Notes under the pieces: model-generated
Database searches by the model: none
What the model was told of the DNA's origin: nothing
Seen by the model: only the letters and a program-made list of their open reading frames with translations
Assembly (NCBI GenBank): GCA_947457395.1
Contig: CANGVA010000019.1
Span: 1-39,290, forward strand
Source of the DNA: Bacteroidota bacterium
GTDB taxonomy: Bacteria > Bacteroidota > Bacteroidia > UKL13-3
Length of the DNA stretch: 39,290 nt
Direction: 5' to 3'
Part shown: in pieces, positions 23,383-33,372 of the stretch
Position numbering within the stretch: the first letter of the stretch is position 1
How the letters are laid out: every line of letters begins with the position of its first letter
Made by a program: the position numbers and the translations under genes

Positions 23383-24396
23383 CTATTTTTGTCGTGCTGC
23401 ATAAGGGGCGGCTTGTAAATCAGCGAATTGGTGTTGTCTGTATTGATGGTAGGCAGTTATGGCAATCATGGCTGCATTATCCGTGCAATACTCAAAAGCG
23501 GGGATAAATACTTGCCATCCGTTTTTCTTTCCGGTATCTGCCAATGTATGTCTAAGGGCACTATTGGCTGATACGCCACCGGCAAGCGCTACTTGCTTAA
23601 TACCTGATTCTTTGGCTGCTTTCTCCAGCTTCTTCATCAGGTGTTTTATGATTGCGTATTGCACTGATGCGCAGATGTCTGACAGATTTTTCTGTACAAA
23701 ATCAGGATCAGTTTTTATGGCATCTCTGATAAAATACAGTACCGAGGTCTTTAGTCCGCTAAAGCTAAAATCATAACCGGGTATATTGGGCACAGGAAAT
23801 GTAAAGGCCTTGGGATTGCCTTTTGCTGCATAAGCATCTATGAGTGGTCCGCCTGGATAAGGCAGGCCCAAAATTTTTGCCGTTTTATCAAATGCCTCGC
23901 CTGCTGCATCATCGATCGTTTTTCCCAGAGTGGTTTCGTTAAAATAGTCGTCCATTCGGGTAATCAGGGTATGGCCACCGGATACGGTTAAGCACAAAAA
24001 AGGAAACTCCGGTTTTGGTTGAGCAATAAAATGTGCCAGCACATGCGCCTGCATGTGATTTACACCAATTAATGGAATGCCCAATGCATGCGCCATTGAT
24101 TTGGCAAACGATGCACCAACCAGCAAAGAGCCGATTAACCCGGGCCCCTGTGTAAAAGCAATTGCGTGGAGCTGTTTTTTGTCAACGCCTGCTTTTTTAA
24201 GTGCTGCATCAACCAGTGGTACAATGTGCTGCTGATGCGCACGTGAAGCAAGTTCAGGAACCACCCCACCATACAGTTCATGTATTTGCTGCCCTGCTAC
24301 AAGATTGCACAGTATTTCTTCGTTTTTAATAACAGCAGCGCCCGTATCATCACAGGATGATTCAATAGCCAGGATATAGATATCGTGTTCTGCCAA
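23383..24396 (-). CDS. tsaD: tRNA N6-adenosine threonylcarbamoyltransferase
   Basis: Final enzyme of t6A37 tRNA modification, working with TsaB/TsaE. It has the opening YILAIESSCDDTGAAVI, the metal motif HMQAH in GVNHMQAHVLAH, the ASKH-fold TVSGGHT, and ALAGGVSANSALR near the C-terminus. The frame stays open to 24462, but family proteins begin about ten residues before ESSCDDT. TTG 24396 (giving MAEHDIYILAIE) yields 337 aa, the usual length; no ATG is available. The gene is divergent from tamB, 48 bp from its likely start, an arrangement I recall in Bacteroidota. Confidence 0.93.
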   Translation of the reverse strand: MAEHDIYILAIESSCDDTGAAVIKNEEILCNLVAGQQIHELYGGVVPELASRAHQQHIVPLVDAALKKAGVDKKQLHAIAFTQGPGLIGSLLVGASFAKSMAHALGIPLIGVNHMQAHVLAHFIAQPKPEFPFLCLTVSGGHTLITRMDDYFNETTLGKTIDDAAGEAFDKTAKILGLPYPGGPLIDAYAAKGNPKAFTFPVPNIPGYDFSFSGLKTSVLYFIRDAIKTDPDFVQKNLSDICASVQYAIIKHLMKKLEKAAKESGIKQVALAGGVSANSALRHTLADTGKKNGWQVFIPAFEYCTDNAAMIAITAYHQYRQHQFADLQAAPYAARQK

Positions 24397-24408
24397 TTGG
24401 TATAATAG

Positions 24409-24439
24409 TTGTTTAAAGCCTATAAATTCTATATTTTTG
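24409..24439 (+). promoter_or_regulatory. tamB promoter (TTG -33, TATTTTTG -7)
   Basis: TTG at 24409-24411, 20-bp spacer, then exact TAnnTTTG (TATTTTTG) at 24432-24439. Transcription would begin near 24444-24447, exactly where the in-frame TTG codon 24445 lies. The open frame from 24409 would therefore begin inside the promoter. Confidence 0.6.
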
Positions 24440-24444
24440 AACGA

Positions 24445-27400
24445 TTGAGCCGCCTCAAACAAATTGCAAAATACATAGCCATTGCGCTTTTTTCATTGCT
24501 GGGATTTTTGCTCCTTGGCATTTGGCTGTTATTTAACAATAACTACGTACAAAATAAAGTTACAGGTCTTGTTACCGATTATTTAAGTGCGCAATTTAAA
24601 ACAAAGATTCAAATAGGGCATATTTCCTATCATCCGCTAACGCAGCTAAGTCTGGATCAGGTATATTTTGGAGATAATAAAACAGATACCCTCTTTTATG
24701 TAGCGCATTTGAAGCTAAATATCGGAGGTTTTAATGCCGACTCCCTTAAGCTAACTTTTACTGATGTTTCCATTGATGGTGGTTTGTGCAAAATCATTAC
24801 GTATCCCGATAGTAGTTTTAATATAGATGTTTTGTTTAACATCGCTTCTGCTGATACTGTTCCCGACACAGCCGCGCTGCCATTTACGCTTGTTTTTAAT
24901 CAGCTATCATGCAAAAACTCACGTTTCAGATTCATTGATTCAACCAGTGAATTGGGAACTGAAGGTTTCAATGGCATGGATGAAGATTTTTATGATATTG
25001 CCTTTGAGGCAAACGATTTCAGCATCATTGGCGACTCGCTGCACCTGAATATTAATAAGTTGAGCTGTTTGGAAAAAGGTGGGGCACAAATAAAGCAGAT
25101 GGATTGCCAAACCATTCTGGCCTCAACAGGAATGTATTTTAACGACTTGAATTTGGAAGCCAGGTACAGTCATATCAAAGGCAATTTCTCTATGGCATAT
25201 TCAAATTGGGATATGGGTGATTTCAATTACCGCGTTAAAATGAAGGCCAGGCTCAAGGAGAGCCGCGTTGATATGCGCGATGTAGCAGATTTTGCTCCCG
25301 ACCTTAAAGGATGGAATCAGGTTGCGTACATCAGTGGAGATGTTTCCGGAACAGTAAATCAGCTGAGGGCAAAGCGCATTGAACTCAGAACAGGAGGTAA
25401 AACATATTTTAAAGGGAATGTGAGTTTATCAGGCCTTCCGGAAATTGATGAAACATTTATGGAAGCCAAAGTAGAGCAGGTTGTATCAGATGGCAAGGAT
25501 ATCGAGTATATCTGCCGTGAAGAACTGCCGGAATTCATAGATAAGTTTGGCGAAATCAGGTTTAAGGGCGCTTTTACGGGGTTTATAAAAGACTTTGTTG
25601 CGCATGGTAAATTTAATACCGATGCAGGTGAGGTGTATTCTGACTTTAATATCAAACTGGCCGATTCTATAATGCAGTCGGCTTACAAGGGAAAAATAGC
25701 ATTGGATAATTTCAATGTAGGTAAAGTGTTTAATTTGGAGTCAACACTTGGTTTGTTTAAGCTGCAGCTAAATCTTGACGGAAAAGGTTTTGATCTGGAA
25801 AACCTGTCTACCAATATTGGCCTGAATATAGATTATGCAAAAGTTGCCGGATATGGTTACAGTGCATTGAACACCAGCGGCCGTTTTGACGCAAAAAGGT
25901 TTAATGGCAATTTTGTTAGCAACGATCCCAATGCACGCTTTAATATTGCAGGGGAAGTTGATCTGTCGGGCAGTGAGCCTACTTTCAGAGGTAACTCAAC
26001 GCTTCAGTATATTAACCTCACATCCTTGGGTATGATTGACTCAGTTAATGTTACCCTCAAGGCAAAACTCAATATAAACTTTGCATTTAAAGACCTCGAT
26101 CATAATAACGGAAGCATAAATGCCAGTGAGATTGAGCTATTAAAAAATGGCAAAGATCTGGATCTATCTATGTTCAGGCTATACACAGTAAGTCAGAATA
26201 AAGAACGTGTCATTGATCTTAAAACCGATTACGCCTCCATTAATTTTAGAGGTGAATATTCTTTTGAGCAGTTGCCCGATAACTTTTATCATTTCATGCA
26301 CCTGCTGGCTCCTGCCTATTTTAAAGAATCATTGCCGTTGCCTCAAAAACAATTGTTCACCTATCAGTTAAAAATAGAAAAGGCAACTATACTCAATGAA
26401 TTGTTTGTTCCAGATTTGCATATTAAACAACTGCATGCCAAGGGCCAAATTGATAGTGAGAAACAATCCATGGTGTCTGATTTTTCTGCTGATTTACTGC
26501 ATTACAATCAACTGAGTTTACACGCATTTATGTTTCATTCAACGGTAGAAAATGGTGCGTTGGGAAAAGTTTCTTCAACAATTCAGGAATTTAAGAACAA
26601 CGATACGCTTGTCCTTCGTGAATTTTCAATGCATGGTAGTCTTGCACAAAACAAGGGTTCAGTCAATTTGTATGTAGCCGATACCGGAGGTATTGCAACG
26701 GGCAATATTATATCCGAACTCATTTTCAGTAAAGACCAAATTCAATTGCTGCTTGATTCTTCATTTGTAGTATTCAGAGATGTTCAATTTAATATCATGC
26801 AAAATGGTGAACTAACCTACCGTAATCAAAACATTGATATCCGGAATATTAAGATTAGCGGGGCAAAAGAAGATATTGTTATTAATGGCTTTTATGAAAC
26901 AGATGGCAATCATCATATAAAGACAGAAGTAAGACGCTTAGATCTTGAGCTCATCAATACTTTTGACAGAACCCAACTAATTGCTTTTAATGGAGAAACC
27001 GTAGGCACCGTTATATTTAAAGGGAATACAGAGAATAATAATATAGATGCATTTTTAAATATTAATGAACTGATACTGGATCAGGATACCATTGGAGATC
27101 TTTCTTTTACCTCGGCATATGATGATAAGCAGAAGCGCTTGCTCTTATACACCCGTTCATTATCTGGTAAGCTTAAAGACCTTGAAGCCGGTGGGTATAT
27201 CGATATGCGTACTGCGCCCTATGCATTAAAAATGAATGTGGCATTTTCCGAGTCAGATTTAAAATCATTTCAGGCATTCTTAAAGGACCAGGTAAATATA
27301 ACCACGGGCACCGTGCAGGCTAAATGTATTATTGAAGGAACTACCGAGAATATCGAAATTGACGGAAAAATTGAAGTGTCAAATGTTGTGGCACGTATTG

Positions 27401-28833
27401 AATACCTTAAATCAGTATATCGTTTTAGTTCCGTTGTGAATTTTAATGGCTCTGAAATTGAAATTCCCGCGTTTGAATTATTTGATGTTAATAACCGAAG
27501 GGCGACTATTTCCGGTAAAATTGCTCACCAGTCCTTTTCAAAGTTTACCTACGATGTAAATATTCAGGGATTAAACAGGTTCCAATTGCTAAACACCACC
27601 GCAAAAGACAATAACCTATTCTATGGTATTGCCTATGCCACAGGCAATATTCATCTAAGTGGGCCACAAACTGCATTGATGTTGGATGGAAATTTAAAAA
27701 CGGAAAAAGGCACCGTATTCAATGTTCCGCTTGCACAAGGCGAGGATGAAGAAACTACACTCATCACTTTTGTGAACAGGGATACCAACGTAACCATACA
27801 AAATATTATGAAGCCGGTAAAAATCTTCGGTTTTATGATGAGCATGATTATTAACATTACACCCGAAGCTGAAATTAATATTGTATTTGATGAGTTTAAA
27901 GGAGATAAAATTTCAGGTGCAGGGGAGGGAATACTAAAAATGGAAATGACCAAGCAGGGCTTGTTCAATATGTATGGCGAAGTGAAGATTAATAATGGCG
28001 AGTATAAATTTACAGCACTTGATTTTTTTACCAAAAAATTTAGCCTCAAAAAGGGGAGTACCATTACCTGGTCCGGTGATCCGTTGCAGGCGCGCATGAA
28101 TATTACCGGTTCGTATAACGTAAGACGAACATCTGTTGCCAATATTCTTACCACTGTTTCGGATGAGCAACGCAAGGAAGCACAAAATCAGCGTGTGCCT
28201 GCAGAGTGCTTAATGTATATTAAAGGAAGCTTGCAGGAGCCGCAGTATAAGTTTGATCTTGCTTTTACTGAAGTACGTGGGATTCTGAGTTCCTCTACCG
28301 TGAATGCCCTTGAAAGCAGCCTGAATAGTTTGCGTGCAGAGCCGCAGCAAATGGAGCAACAGGTTATAAATCTTATTTTATTTGGTAATTTTTTACCACT
28401 AGGGGGCACGCAACAGTTTGCAGGCAACTCTAGCTTGGCATCAGGTTTAAATAATACCCTTTCTGATATTGCTTCTGCACAAGCCAGTAATTTTCTTGAC
28501 CAAGTTATTCCGGGTTTGGATGTAAATATTGATTTGTCCAGAAATGATCAGCAAAATTTTCAGGCAATTATTTCTGCATCAAAAAAGCTTTTGGATGATC
28601 GACTGGAAGTGCAGGGTAGTTTAAACTCCGGTAACAACAATAATAACCTGATGACGCAGTATAACCTTACCAAAGAAGGTAATCTTAAACTAAGAGCATA
28701 CACCCGCAGTATTACAGATCCGATATACAACAGGCCTATCAATACACAGGGGTTAGGCTTGTTTTATCGCAAGGAATTTGATAAATTTTTTAAACAAACC
28801 ACCAAGGATACGACCGAATCAACAGTATATTAA
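24445..28833 (+). CDS. tamB: TamB-like translocation/assembly module protein
   Basis: 1462-aa inner-membrane anchored periplasmic giant thought to move lipids and/or outer-membrane proteins between membranes. One N-terminal helix (IAIALFSLLGFLLLGIWLLF) is followed by very long repeated beta-strand sequence (AsmA/TamB groove) with a KTKIQIGHISYHPLTQLSLD start. The C-terminal TamB (DUF490) domain spans about 1040-1450, with GNLKTEKGTVFNVP, KINNGEYKFTALDFFTKKFS, LILFGNFLPL and DVNIDLSR. The start is uncertain: the frame opens at TTG 24409, but a promoter covers that point, so TTG 24445 (MSRLKQIAKYI) is preferred. It is divergent from tsaD. Confidence 0.9.
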   Translation: MSRLKQIAKYIAIALFSLLGFLLLGIWLLFNNNYVQNKVTGLVTDYLSAQFKTKIQIGHISYHPLTQLSLDQVYFGDNKTDTLFYVAHLKLNIGGFNADSLKLTFTDVSIDGGLCKIITYPDSSFNIDVLFNIASADTVPDTAALPFTLVFNQLSCKNSRFRFIDSTSELGTEGFNGMDEDFYDIAFEANDFSIIGDSLHLNINKLSCLEKGGAQIKQMDCQTILASTGMYFNDLNLEARYSHIKGNFSMAYSNWDMGDFNYRVKMKARLKESRVDMRDVADFAPDLKGWNQVAYISGDVSGTVNQLRAKRIELRTGGKTYFKGNVSLSGLPEIDETFMEAKVEQVVSDGKDIEYICREELPEFIDKFGEIRFKGAFTGFIKDFVAHGKFNTDAGEVYSDFNIKLADSIMQSAYKGKIALDNFNVGKVFNLESTLGLFKLQLNLDGKGFDLENLSTNIGLNIDYAKVAGYGYSALNTSGRFDAKRFNGNFVSNDPNARFNIAGEVDLSGSEPTFRGNSTLQYINLTSLGMIDSVNVTLKAKLNINFAFKDLDHNNGSINASEIELLKNGKDLDLSMFRLYTVSQNKERVIDLKTDYASINFRGEYSFEQLPDNFYHFMHLLAPAYFKESLPLPQKQLFTYQLKIEKATILNELFVPDLHIKQLHAKGQIDSEKQSMVSDFSADLLHYNQLSLHAFMFHSTVENGALGKVSSTIQEFKNNDTLVLREFSMHGSLAQNKGSVNLYVADTGGIATGNIISELIFSKDQIQLLLDSSFVVFRDVQFNIMQNGELTYRNQNIDIRNIKISGAKEDIVINGFYETDGNHHIKTEVRRLDLELINTFDRTQLIAFNGETVGTVIFKGNTENNNIDAFLNINELILDQDTIGDLSFTSAYDDKQKRLLLYTRSLSGKLKDLEAGGYIDMRTAPYALKMNVAFSESDLKSFQAFLKDQVNITTGTVQAKCIIEGTTENIEIDGKIEVSNVVARIEYLKSVYRFSSVVNFNGSEIEIPAFELFDVNNRRATISGKIAHQSFSKFTYDVNIQGLNRFQLLNTTAKDNNLFYGIAYATGNIHLSGPQTALMLDGNLKTEKGTVFNVPLAQGEDEETTLITFVNRDTNVTIQNIMKPVKIFGFMMSMIINITPEAEINIVFDEFKGDKISGAGEGILKMEMTKQGLFNMYGEVKINNGEYKFTALDFFTKKFSLKKGSTITWSGDPLQARMNITGSYNVRRTSVANILTTVSDEQRKEAQNQRVPAECLMYIKGSLQEPQYKFDLAFTEVRGILSSSTVNALESSLNSLRAEPQQMEQQVINLILFGNFLPLGGTQQFAGNSSLASGLNNTLSDIASAQASNFLDQVIPGLDVNIDLSRNDQQNFQAIISASKKLLDDRLEVQGSLNSGNNNNNLMTQYNLTKEGNLKLRAYTRSITDPIYNRPINTQGLGLFYRKEFDKFFKQTTKDTTESTVY

Positions 28834-28846
28834 GCTCCATCTGCTG

Positions 28847-28877
28847 TTGCAGGCAACAGGATAATTGGTTATGTTCG
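28847..28877 (+). promoter_or_regulatory. promoter of the 2OG-oxygenase/GT39 pair
   Basis: TTG (28847-28849), 20-bp spacer, TATGTTCG (28870-28877, one mismatch to TAnnTTTG), 30 bp before the ATG at 28908. The -33 region lies in a small hairpin CTGTTG/CAACAG (28844-28859). Confidence 0.4.
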
Positions 28878-28907
28878 TATGTTACATTAAATGATATTTT
28901 AAATTAT

Positions 28908-29864
28908 ATGACGCATCAGGCAGGAATTCCATCTGTAGATTTATCAGACTTTTTATCAGGCGATGCCTTAAAAAAAGCTGCATTTGTAAATGAATTAGGC
29001 AAAGCCTACGAAGAAATCGGTTTTGTGGCCGTTCGCGGCCATTTCTTAACCGATGAATTATCGGCACAGCTTTACCAACAGGTAAAAACATTTTATGATA
29101 TGCCGCTTGATGCAAAGGAAAACTATGAAGTGCCCGGACTTGCCGGACAACGTGGCTATACATCTTTTGGTAAAGAGCATGCCAAAGGTAGAACCGTTGG
29201 TGATTTAAAAGAGTTCTGGCAGTTTGGTCAGTGGGTAGAAGATGGAGATCCTGTGAAAGCCGAATATCCGGATAACGTATCGGTAAATGAGTTGCCTGAA
29301 TTTAATAAGTTGGGCAAGGAAGCCTACAGAAGACTGGAGGAAACCGGTATGCACATGCTGCGTGCAATTGCCATTTATCTGGGTTTGGATGAATTTTATT
29401 TTGATGATAAAATACATAATGGCAACAGTATTCTCCGTGCCATTCATTATCCGCCAATTACCAATGAGCCGCAAAGTGCAGTAAGGGCTGCAGAGCACGA
29501 GGATATTAATTTAATTACCTTGTTAATGGGTGCCTCTGCCGAAGGATTGGAAGTATTAAACAAGCAAAACCAATGGGTAGCTATCACTGCTTTGCCGGAG
29601 CAGTTGGTGGTAAATGTAGGCGATATGTTGCAGCGTTTAACCAACAATAAATTAAAATCAACCACACATCGTGTAGTAAATCCGCCAAAAGAAAAATGGG
29701 GCACATCACGCTACAGCATTCCGTTTTTTCTGCATCCCAAATCAGATATGAAGCTGGATTGTCTGCCATCCTGTATATCGGCCGGTAATCCCTTGCAGTA
29801 TGACCCCATTACTGCAGGAGCATACCTGGATGAGCGTTTGAGGGAAATTGGCTTAAAGAAATAA
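28908..29864 (+). CDS. 2-oxoglutarate/Fe(II) oxygenase, isopenicillin-N-synthase family
   Basis: 318-aa non-haem iron enzyme. The N-terminal DIOX_N domain (IPSVDLSDFLSG..., YEEIGFVAVRGHFL, RGYTSFGKEHAKG) leads to the catalytic jelly roll with the facial triad AEHEDINLITLLM (HxD) and TTHRVVNPP (second His), plus the 2OG-binding RYSIPFF (Arg-x-Ser). All metal and co-substrate ligands are present. Substrate unknown; such proteins in Bacteroidota are often annotated only as family members. The stop shares one base with the ATG of the next gene (TAATG), so it is co-translated with the glycosyltransferase. Confidence 0.9.
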   Translation: MTHQAGIPSVDLSDFLSGDALKKAAFVNELGKAYEEIGFVAVRGHFLTDELSAQLYQQVKTFYDMPLDAKENYEVPGLAGQRGYTSFGKEHAKGRTVGDLKEFWQFGQWVEDGDPVKAEYPDNVSVNELPEFNKLGKEAYRRLEETGMHMLRAIAIYLGLDEFYFDDKIHNGNSILRAIHYPPITNEPQSAVRAAEHEDINLITLLMGASAEGLEVLNKQNQWVAITALPEQLVVNVGDMLQRLTNNKLKSTTHRVVNPPKEKWGTSRYSIPFFLHPKSDMKLDCLPSCISAGNPLQYDPITAGAYLDERLREIGLKK

Positions 29865-31339
29865 TGCCCTTGCGGTTGTTTATGCAACCTGTTGTAAAAC
29901 ATGCTATCACCTTTTTATTGCTGGCTGTGCTGGCCTACTTTACTTTTTTCCATCAGCTGGGTAAGCTAAGCTTGCGCTATTGGGATGAGGCAAGCTATGC
30001 GCTTAATGCATGGGAAATGCTGGAAACAGGTGAGTACATTAATTTATATCAATTTGGCAAATCAGATTTTTATAATACCAAGCCACCTTTTGCTATCTGG
30101 TGCATGGCACTTTCTATGAAAGCAGGTGGTATTAATGAAACGGCTGTGCGCCTGCCTGCTGCTTTCTTTGGTTTTCTTTCGGTTTGCTGGTTATTTGTGT
30201 TTTGCCTGCTTTATTTAAAAAACTATTGGGCAGGAGTTTGGAGCGCCTTCATCCTTATGACATCAAAGGGTTTTGTTGCTGAGCATGCTGCACGCACAGG
30301 TGATACCGATGCCATACTGGCTTTCTTTATTTTATTCTATCTAACCATTTTCTATGCATTTATTATTGAGCAGAAGGCCCGTTACATCTGGCTGTGTGCC
30401 GCAGGTATGGTGCTTGCCTGTTTAACCAAGGGTATTGCAGGTCTGCAGGGTTTGCCTGCATTGTTTTTGCTTGCTACCGTATTTAAACAATGGAAAGTGC
30501 TGGGTAGCACCAATCATGCTTTCCTATCGGTGCTTATCTTCATACTCATTATTGGCGGATATTATGTGTGGCGAGAGTTAAAGGCACCGGGATTTTTAAG
30601 CTATGTTGTTAAGTTTGAAATTGGCGGACGCCTGCATCGGCAGGAATATTTAAATCCGGAACACAGAGGATTTTTCTATTATATCGGTGCGTTTTATTTA
30701 CAGCATAAATGGCTGCCCTGGCTGTGGTTTACTATCTTATGTCCGGTAGCTTATTTATTTGCGTCAAAAACAGAAAGTCGCAAACCATTTCAATACATAT
30801 TACTAGCAACCGCAGGATTATATGCCATGGCGGGCATCTCATCAACCAAAAACAGCTGGTATGATGTGCCATTATACCCCTTATTTTCATTGTGTCTGGG
30901 CTATAGTGTAGCATTGCTCATGCAAAGTAATTGGTTTATACGCTATGCGTTGATGCTATTATTTGCTTCATTATTTTCCTACACATTTTCGCAAATAGTA
31001 AAACAACATATTTACCGCGAAGATGATTTGCTTTACCGCTCATTTCTTAATCAGGTTAGGGAAACTACAACAGGCCCAATCACCATTGTAAATGCGGATT
31101 TTGTTTTTCCTATAAACTTTTATCAAAAAATGGATGCTTATAAGGGTTTTACATCTTGCATTAAACACCCTGATGATACATTTGCTACCGGTGAAAAAAT
31201 AATTGTTTTTAAAGAAGCTAGAGAGGCTGACATGAAACGGAAGTATAACCTGCAACTGTTGCAGGCAGATGAAGAGGCCAAGCTTTTTCAGGTTTTATCC
31301 TTATCGCCCGATACATCCGTTTATCACAAAAATCTTTAA
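29864..31339 (+). CDS. GT39/ArnT-like membrane glycosyltransferase
   Basis: 491-aa polytopic membrane protein of the PMT/ArnT (GT-C) superfamily. The first loop after TM1 contains LRYWDEASYALNAWEM, with the Asp-Glu pair typical of the catalytic acidic motif, followed by FYNTKPPFAIWCMAL. About 11 hydrophobic helices follow (FFGFLSVCWLFVFCLLYL, AILAFFILFYLTIFYAF, FLSVLIFILIIGGYYVW and others), then a soluble ~100-residue C-terminal domain. It likely moves a sugar from a polyprenyl-phosphate donor to lipid A, protein or glycan in the periplasm; the acceptor is unknown. Confidence 0.85.
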   Translation: MPLRLFMQPVVKHAITFLLLAVLAYFTFFHQLGKLSLRYWDEASYALNAWEMLETGEYINLYQFGKSDFYNTKPPFAIWCMALSMKAGGINETAVRLPAAFFGFLSVCWLFVFCLLYLKNYWAGVWSAFILMTSKGFVAEHAARTGDTDAILAFFILFYLTIFYAFIIEQKARYIWLCAAGMVLACLTKGIAGLQGLPALFLLATVFKQWKVLGSTNHAFLSVLIFILIIGGYYVWRELKAPGFLSYVVKFEIGGRLHRQEYLNPEHRGFFYYIGAFYLQHKWLPWLWFTILCPVAYLFASKTESRKPFQYILLATAGLYAMAGISSTKNSWYDVPLYPLFSLCLGYSVALLMQSNWFIRYALMLLFASLFSYTFSQIVKQHIYREDDLLYRSFLNQVRETTTGPITIVNADFVFPINFYQKMDAYKGFTSCIKHPDDTFATGEKIIVFKEAREADMKRKYNLQLLQADEEAKLFQVLSLSPDTSVYHKNL

Positions 31340-31356
31340 CTAATTTGCAATTCAAT

Positions 31357-31364
31357 TATACTTG
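31357..31364 (+). promoter_or_regulatory. -7-like box (TATACTTG) of the deiminase gene
   Basis: TATACTTG, one mismatch to TAnnTTTG, 48 bp before the ATG at 31413. No convincing -33 element. Confidence 0.35.
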
Positions 31365-31412
31365 TAATACACGTAAACAATCAAACTGTTCAATACCTCA
31401 AATTAATTAGAT

Positions 31413-33272
31413 ATGAAAAAAGTTATATTAGCTATTTTACTATTAGCCTTTTTACAAACAGAGGCGCAACATGCTAAACGTTTTAAACTGCCTGCCTACC
31501 GCACCAACCGTGAGCGGGTACTAACCCAGCAACGCACACCGGATGCACAGCAATTTGGCAAAGGTGGTTTTACCATGCCTCCCAATGTTCGATTTCCGGG
31601 AGAGTTTGAAGAATCGCAAGCCATTGCCATTTCATGGTCGTTTGATTATGATATGGATGGAAATATAATCGGTGTTGATACGTTTTCTATTTTCGGTTAT
31701 ATCTCTGCGCAGTGTGCAAAATATATTTCGGATGAGTTACCCGTTTGGATACGGGTTCCTTTTGCTGCCGATACGCTTGCCATTAAGGCATTTATGGGTG
31801 AATTGGGATGGCCGCTTACCAAAAATTATACCTTTATCATTGCTGAAGGTGACGACTGGTGGATACGCGACTATGGGCCAAACGGCATATACTACGGCAA
31901 TCAGGATAATATAGCTTTTATAGACCTAAAATATTATGATGGCAGGGATAAAGACAATGTATATCCAAAAGTACTTGCTCAAAAATTGGGATATCCCAAT
32001 TATGAAACTGCTCTTTATGCCGAAGGAGGCAATCTGGTTTCTGATGGATTTGGTAAATTGTTTTACAGCCGCATGATTACCGATTTTAATACAGCCAGTG
32101 GTGTTCATTTTCCCCGCTGGAGTTTTAATCAAACCACAGATACCATTAAAAATTTGTTTAATGCCACGCAGCCCATTAACCTGCCTTCTTTGAAATGTGA
32201 CGGAGGAACGGAGCATATTGATTTATATATGAAACTGATTGATGAGCAAACCATGATTATGGCGCAATATCCGGCACAAGTTACTGCGGTTGACAGGCAA
32301 ACCATAGAAGATAACTATCAAACCATTGCTGCTATGAAAAGCACCTACAACAGACCTTTTCGTATTTACCGTATTCCTATGCCTACCAATGATGACGGAA
32401 CTTATTCCACCACCTGCGAAAAAATAGATTCAGATGCCAGAACGTTCATTAATGGCATTACTGCCAATACCATTTTTCTTTATCCGTCATATTCAGATGA
32501 AGTTGATGGGAATAAGGTGCAAACCGATTCGGTTACGCGTTTATTCAAAAAGCTAATGCCGGGCTATAAAATTATTCCAATCGACTCAAGGGCTATGACC
32601 TTAGGAGGTGGTGCCATTCACTGCATAACCCAGCAAATTCCCGCTGAAAATCCGGTGCTCTTCTGGCATCCAAGCATTGATGGCTTGCAACCCATTCAGC
32701 CTTCTTATCATATTGTTTCAAAAATTACCAACAAAAGTGGTATTAAAAAAGCAGTGTGTAAATGGCGTAAAAAACTGGATGCAGGCTGGAGTGTGGTAAA
32801 CCTAACCGATAGTGCAGGCTACTTTGTTGGTGATATAAACCCCGGTGCACTTACACAAAACGACTGGTTTATTTATTTTATAGAGGCCGAAACCAATAAT
32901 GGTAAAAGGGCAACAAAACCCATGAATGGTCCGGAGGGTTATTATCAGGTTTATTTTACACCCAACCCCGATACCCTTACGCTGGGTGTAGAAGCATTGC
33001 GCGTGTATCCTAAAAATCATGTATTTGCAGCATATCCAAATCCTGCACGTCAAACTGTAACTATTCCGTTTAATATCTTGCAGGCGGCTGAAGTTGAATT
33101 GATGGTGCATGATATCACAGGCAAAAAAATAGCAGCAGTAAAAGAAATGGTTCAGGCCGGAATGCAACAGCAGGAATTTAATGTATCTGAATGGCCGGAA
33201 GGTATTTATTTTTATACCCTCTACATAAACGGAGAAAAGCTACTTACACGCAAATTAACCGTTCAGAAATAA
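31413..33272 (+). CDS. secreted peptidylarginine/agmatine-deiminase-like enzyme with T9SS sorting domain
   Basis: 619-aa exported protein: signal peptide (VILAILLLAFLQTEAQ), deiminase domain of about 60-415, linker/Ig-like region, and a T9SS C-terminal domain (FAAYPNPARQTVTIPF ... LLTRKLTVQK). The guanidino-group-modifying fold has the expected catalytic residues: D153 in WWIRDYGP, H268 and D270 in GGTEHIDLYMK, and nucleophile C404 in GGGAIHCITQQ. This layout (signal, PAD domain, T9SS CTD) is the one of Porphyromonas gingivalis PPAD, so citrullination of peptide arginines or agmatine hydrolysis outside the cell is likely. Which of the two cannot be settled from sequence. Confidence 0.88.
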   Translation: MKKVILAILLLAFLQTEAQHAKRFKLPAYRTNRERVLTQQRTPDAQQFGKGGFTMPPNVRFPGEFEESQAIAISWSFDYDMDGNIIGVDTFSIFGYISAQCAKYISDELPVWIRVPFAADTLAIKAFMGELGWPLTKNYTFIIAEGDDWWIRDYGPNGIYYGNQDNIAFIDLKYYDGRDKDNVYPKVLAQKLGYPNYETALYAEGGNLVSDGFGKLFYSRMITDFNTASGVHFPRWSFNQTTDTIKNLFNATQPINLPSLKCDGGTEHIDLYMKLIDEQTMIMAQYPAQVTAVDRQTIEDNYQTIAAMKSTYNRPFRIYRIPMPTNDDGTYSTTCEKIDSDARTFINGITANTIFLYPSYSDEVDGNKVQTDSVTRLFKKLMPGYKIIPIDSRAMTLGGGAIHCITQQIPAENPVLFWHPSIDGLQPIQPSYHIVSKITNKSGIKKAVCKWRKKLDAGWSVVNLTDSAGYFVGDINPGALTQNDWFIYFIEAETNNGKRATKPMNGPEGYYQVYFTPNPDTLTLGVEALRVYPKNHVFAAYPNPARQTVTIPFNILQAAEVELMVHDITGKKIAAVKEMVQAGMQQQEFNVSEWPEGIYFYTLYINGEKLLTRKLTVQK

Positions 33273-33372
33273 TCATTGCTTTATAAGCGTTTAGCAAGGA
33301 GCATTGCCTGTTGGGTAAAGCTGTTTGTTTTATCAGCTTATTTTAAGCAAATTCACACCGTAAATCAGTTTT

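Noticed and set aside
27651-28427. Several minus-strand open frames inside tamB
   Set aside because: They are antisense shadows of the intact tamB frame, with no start signals or recognisable domains.
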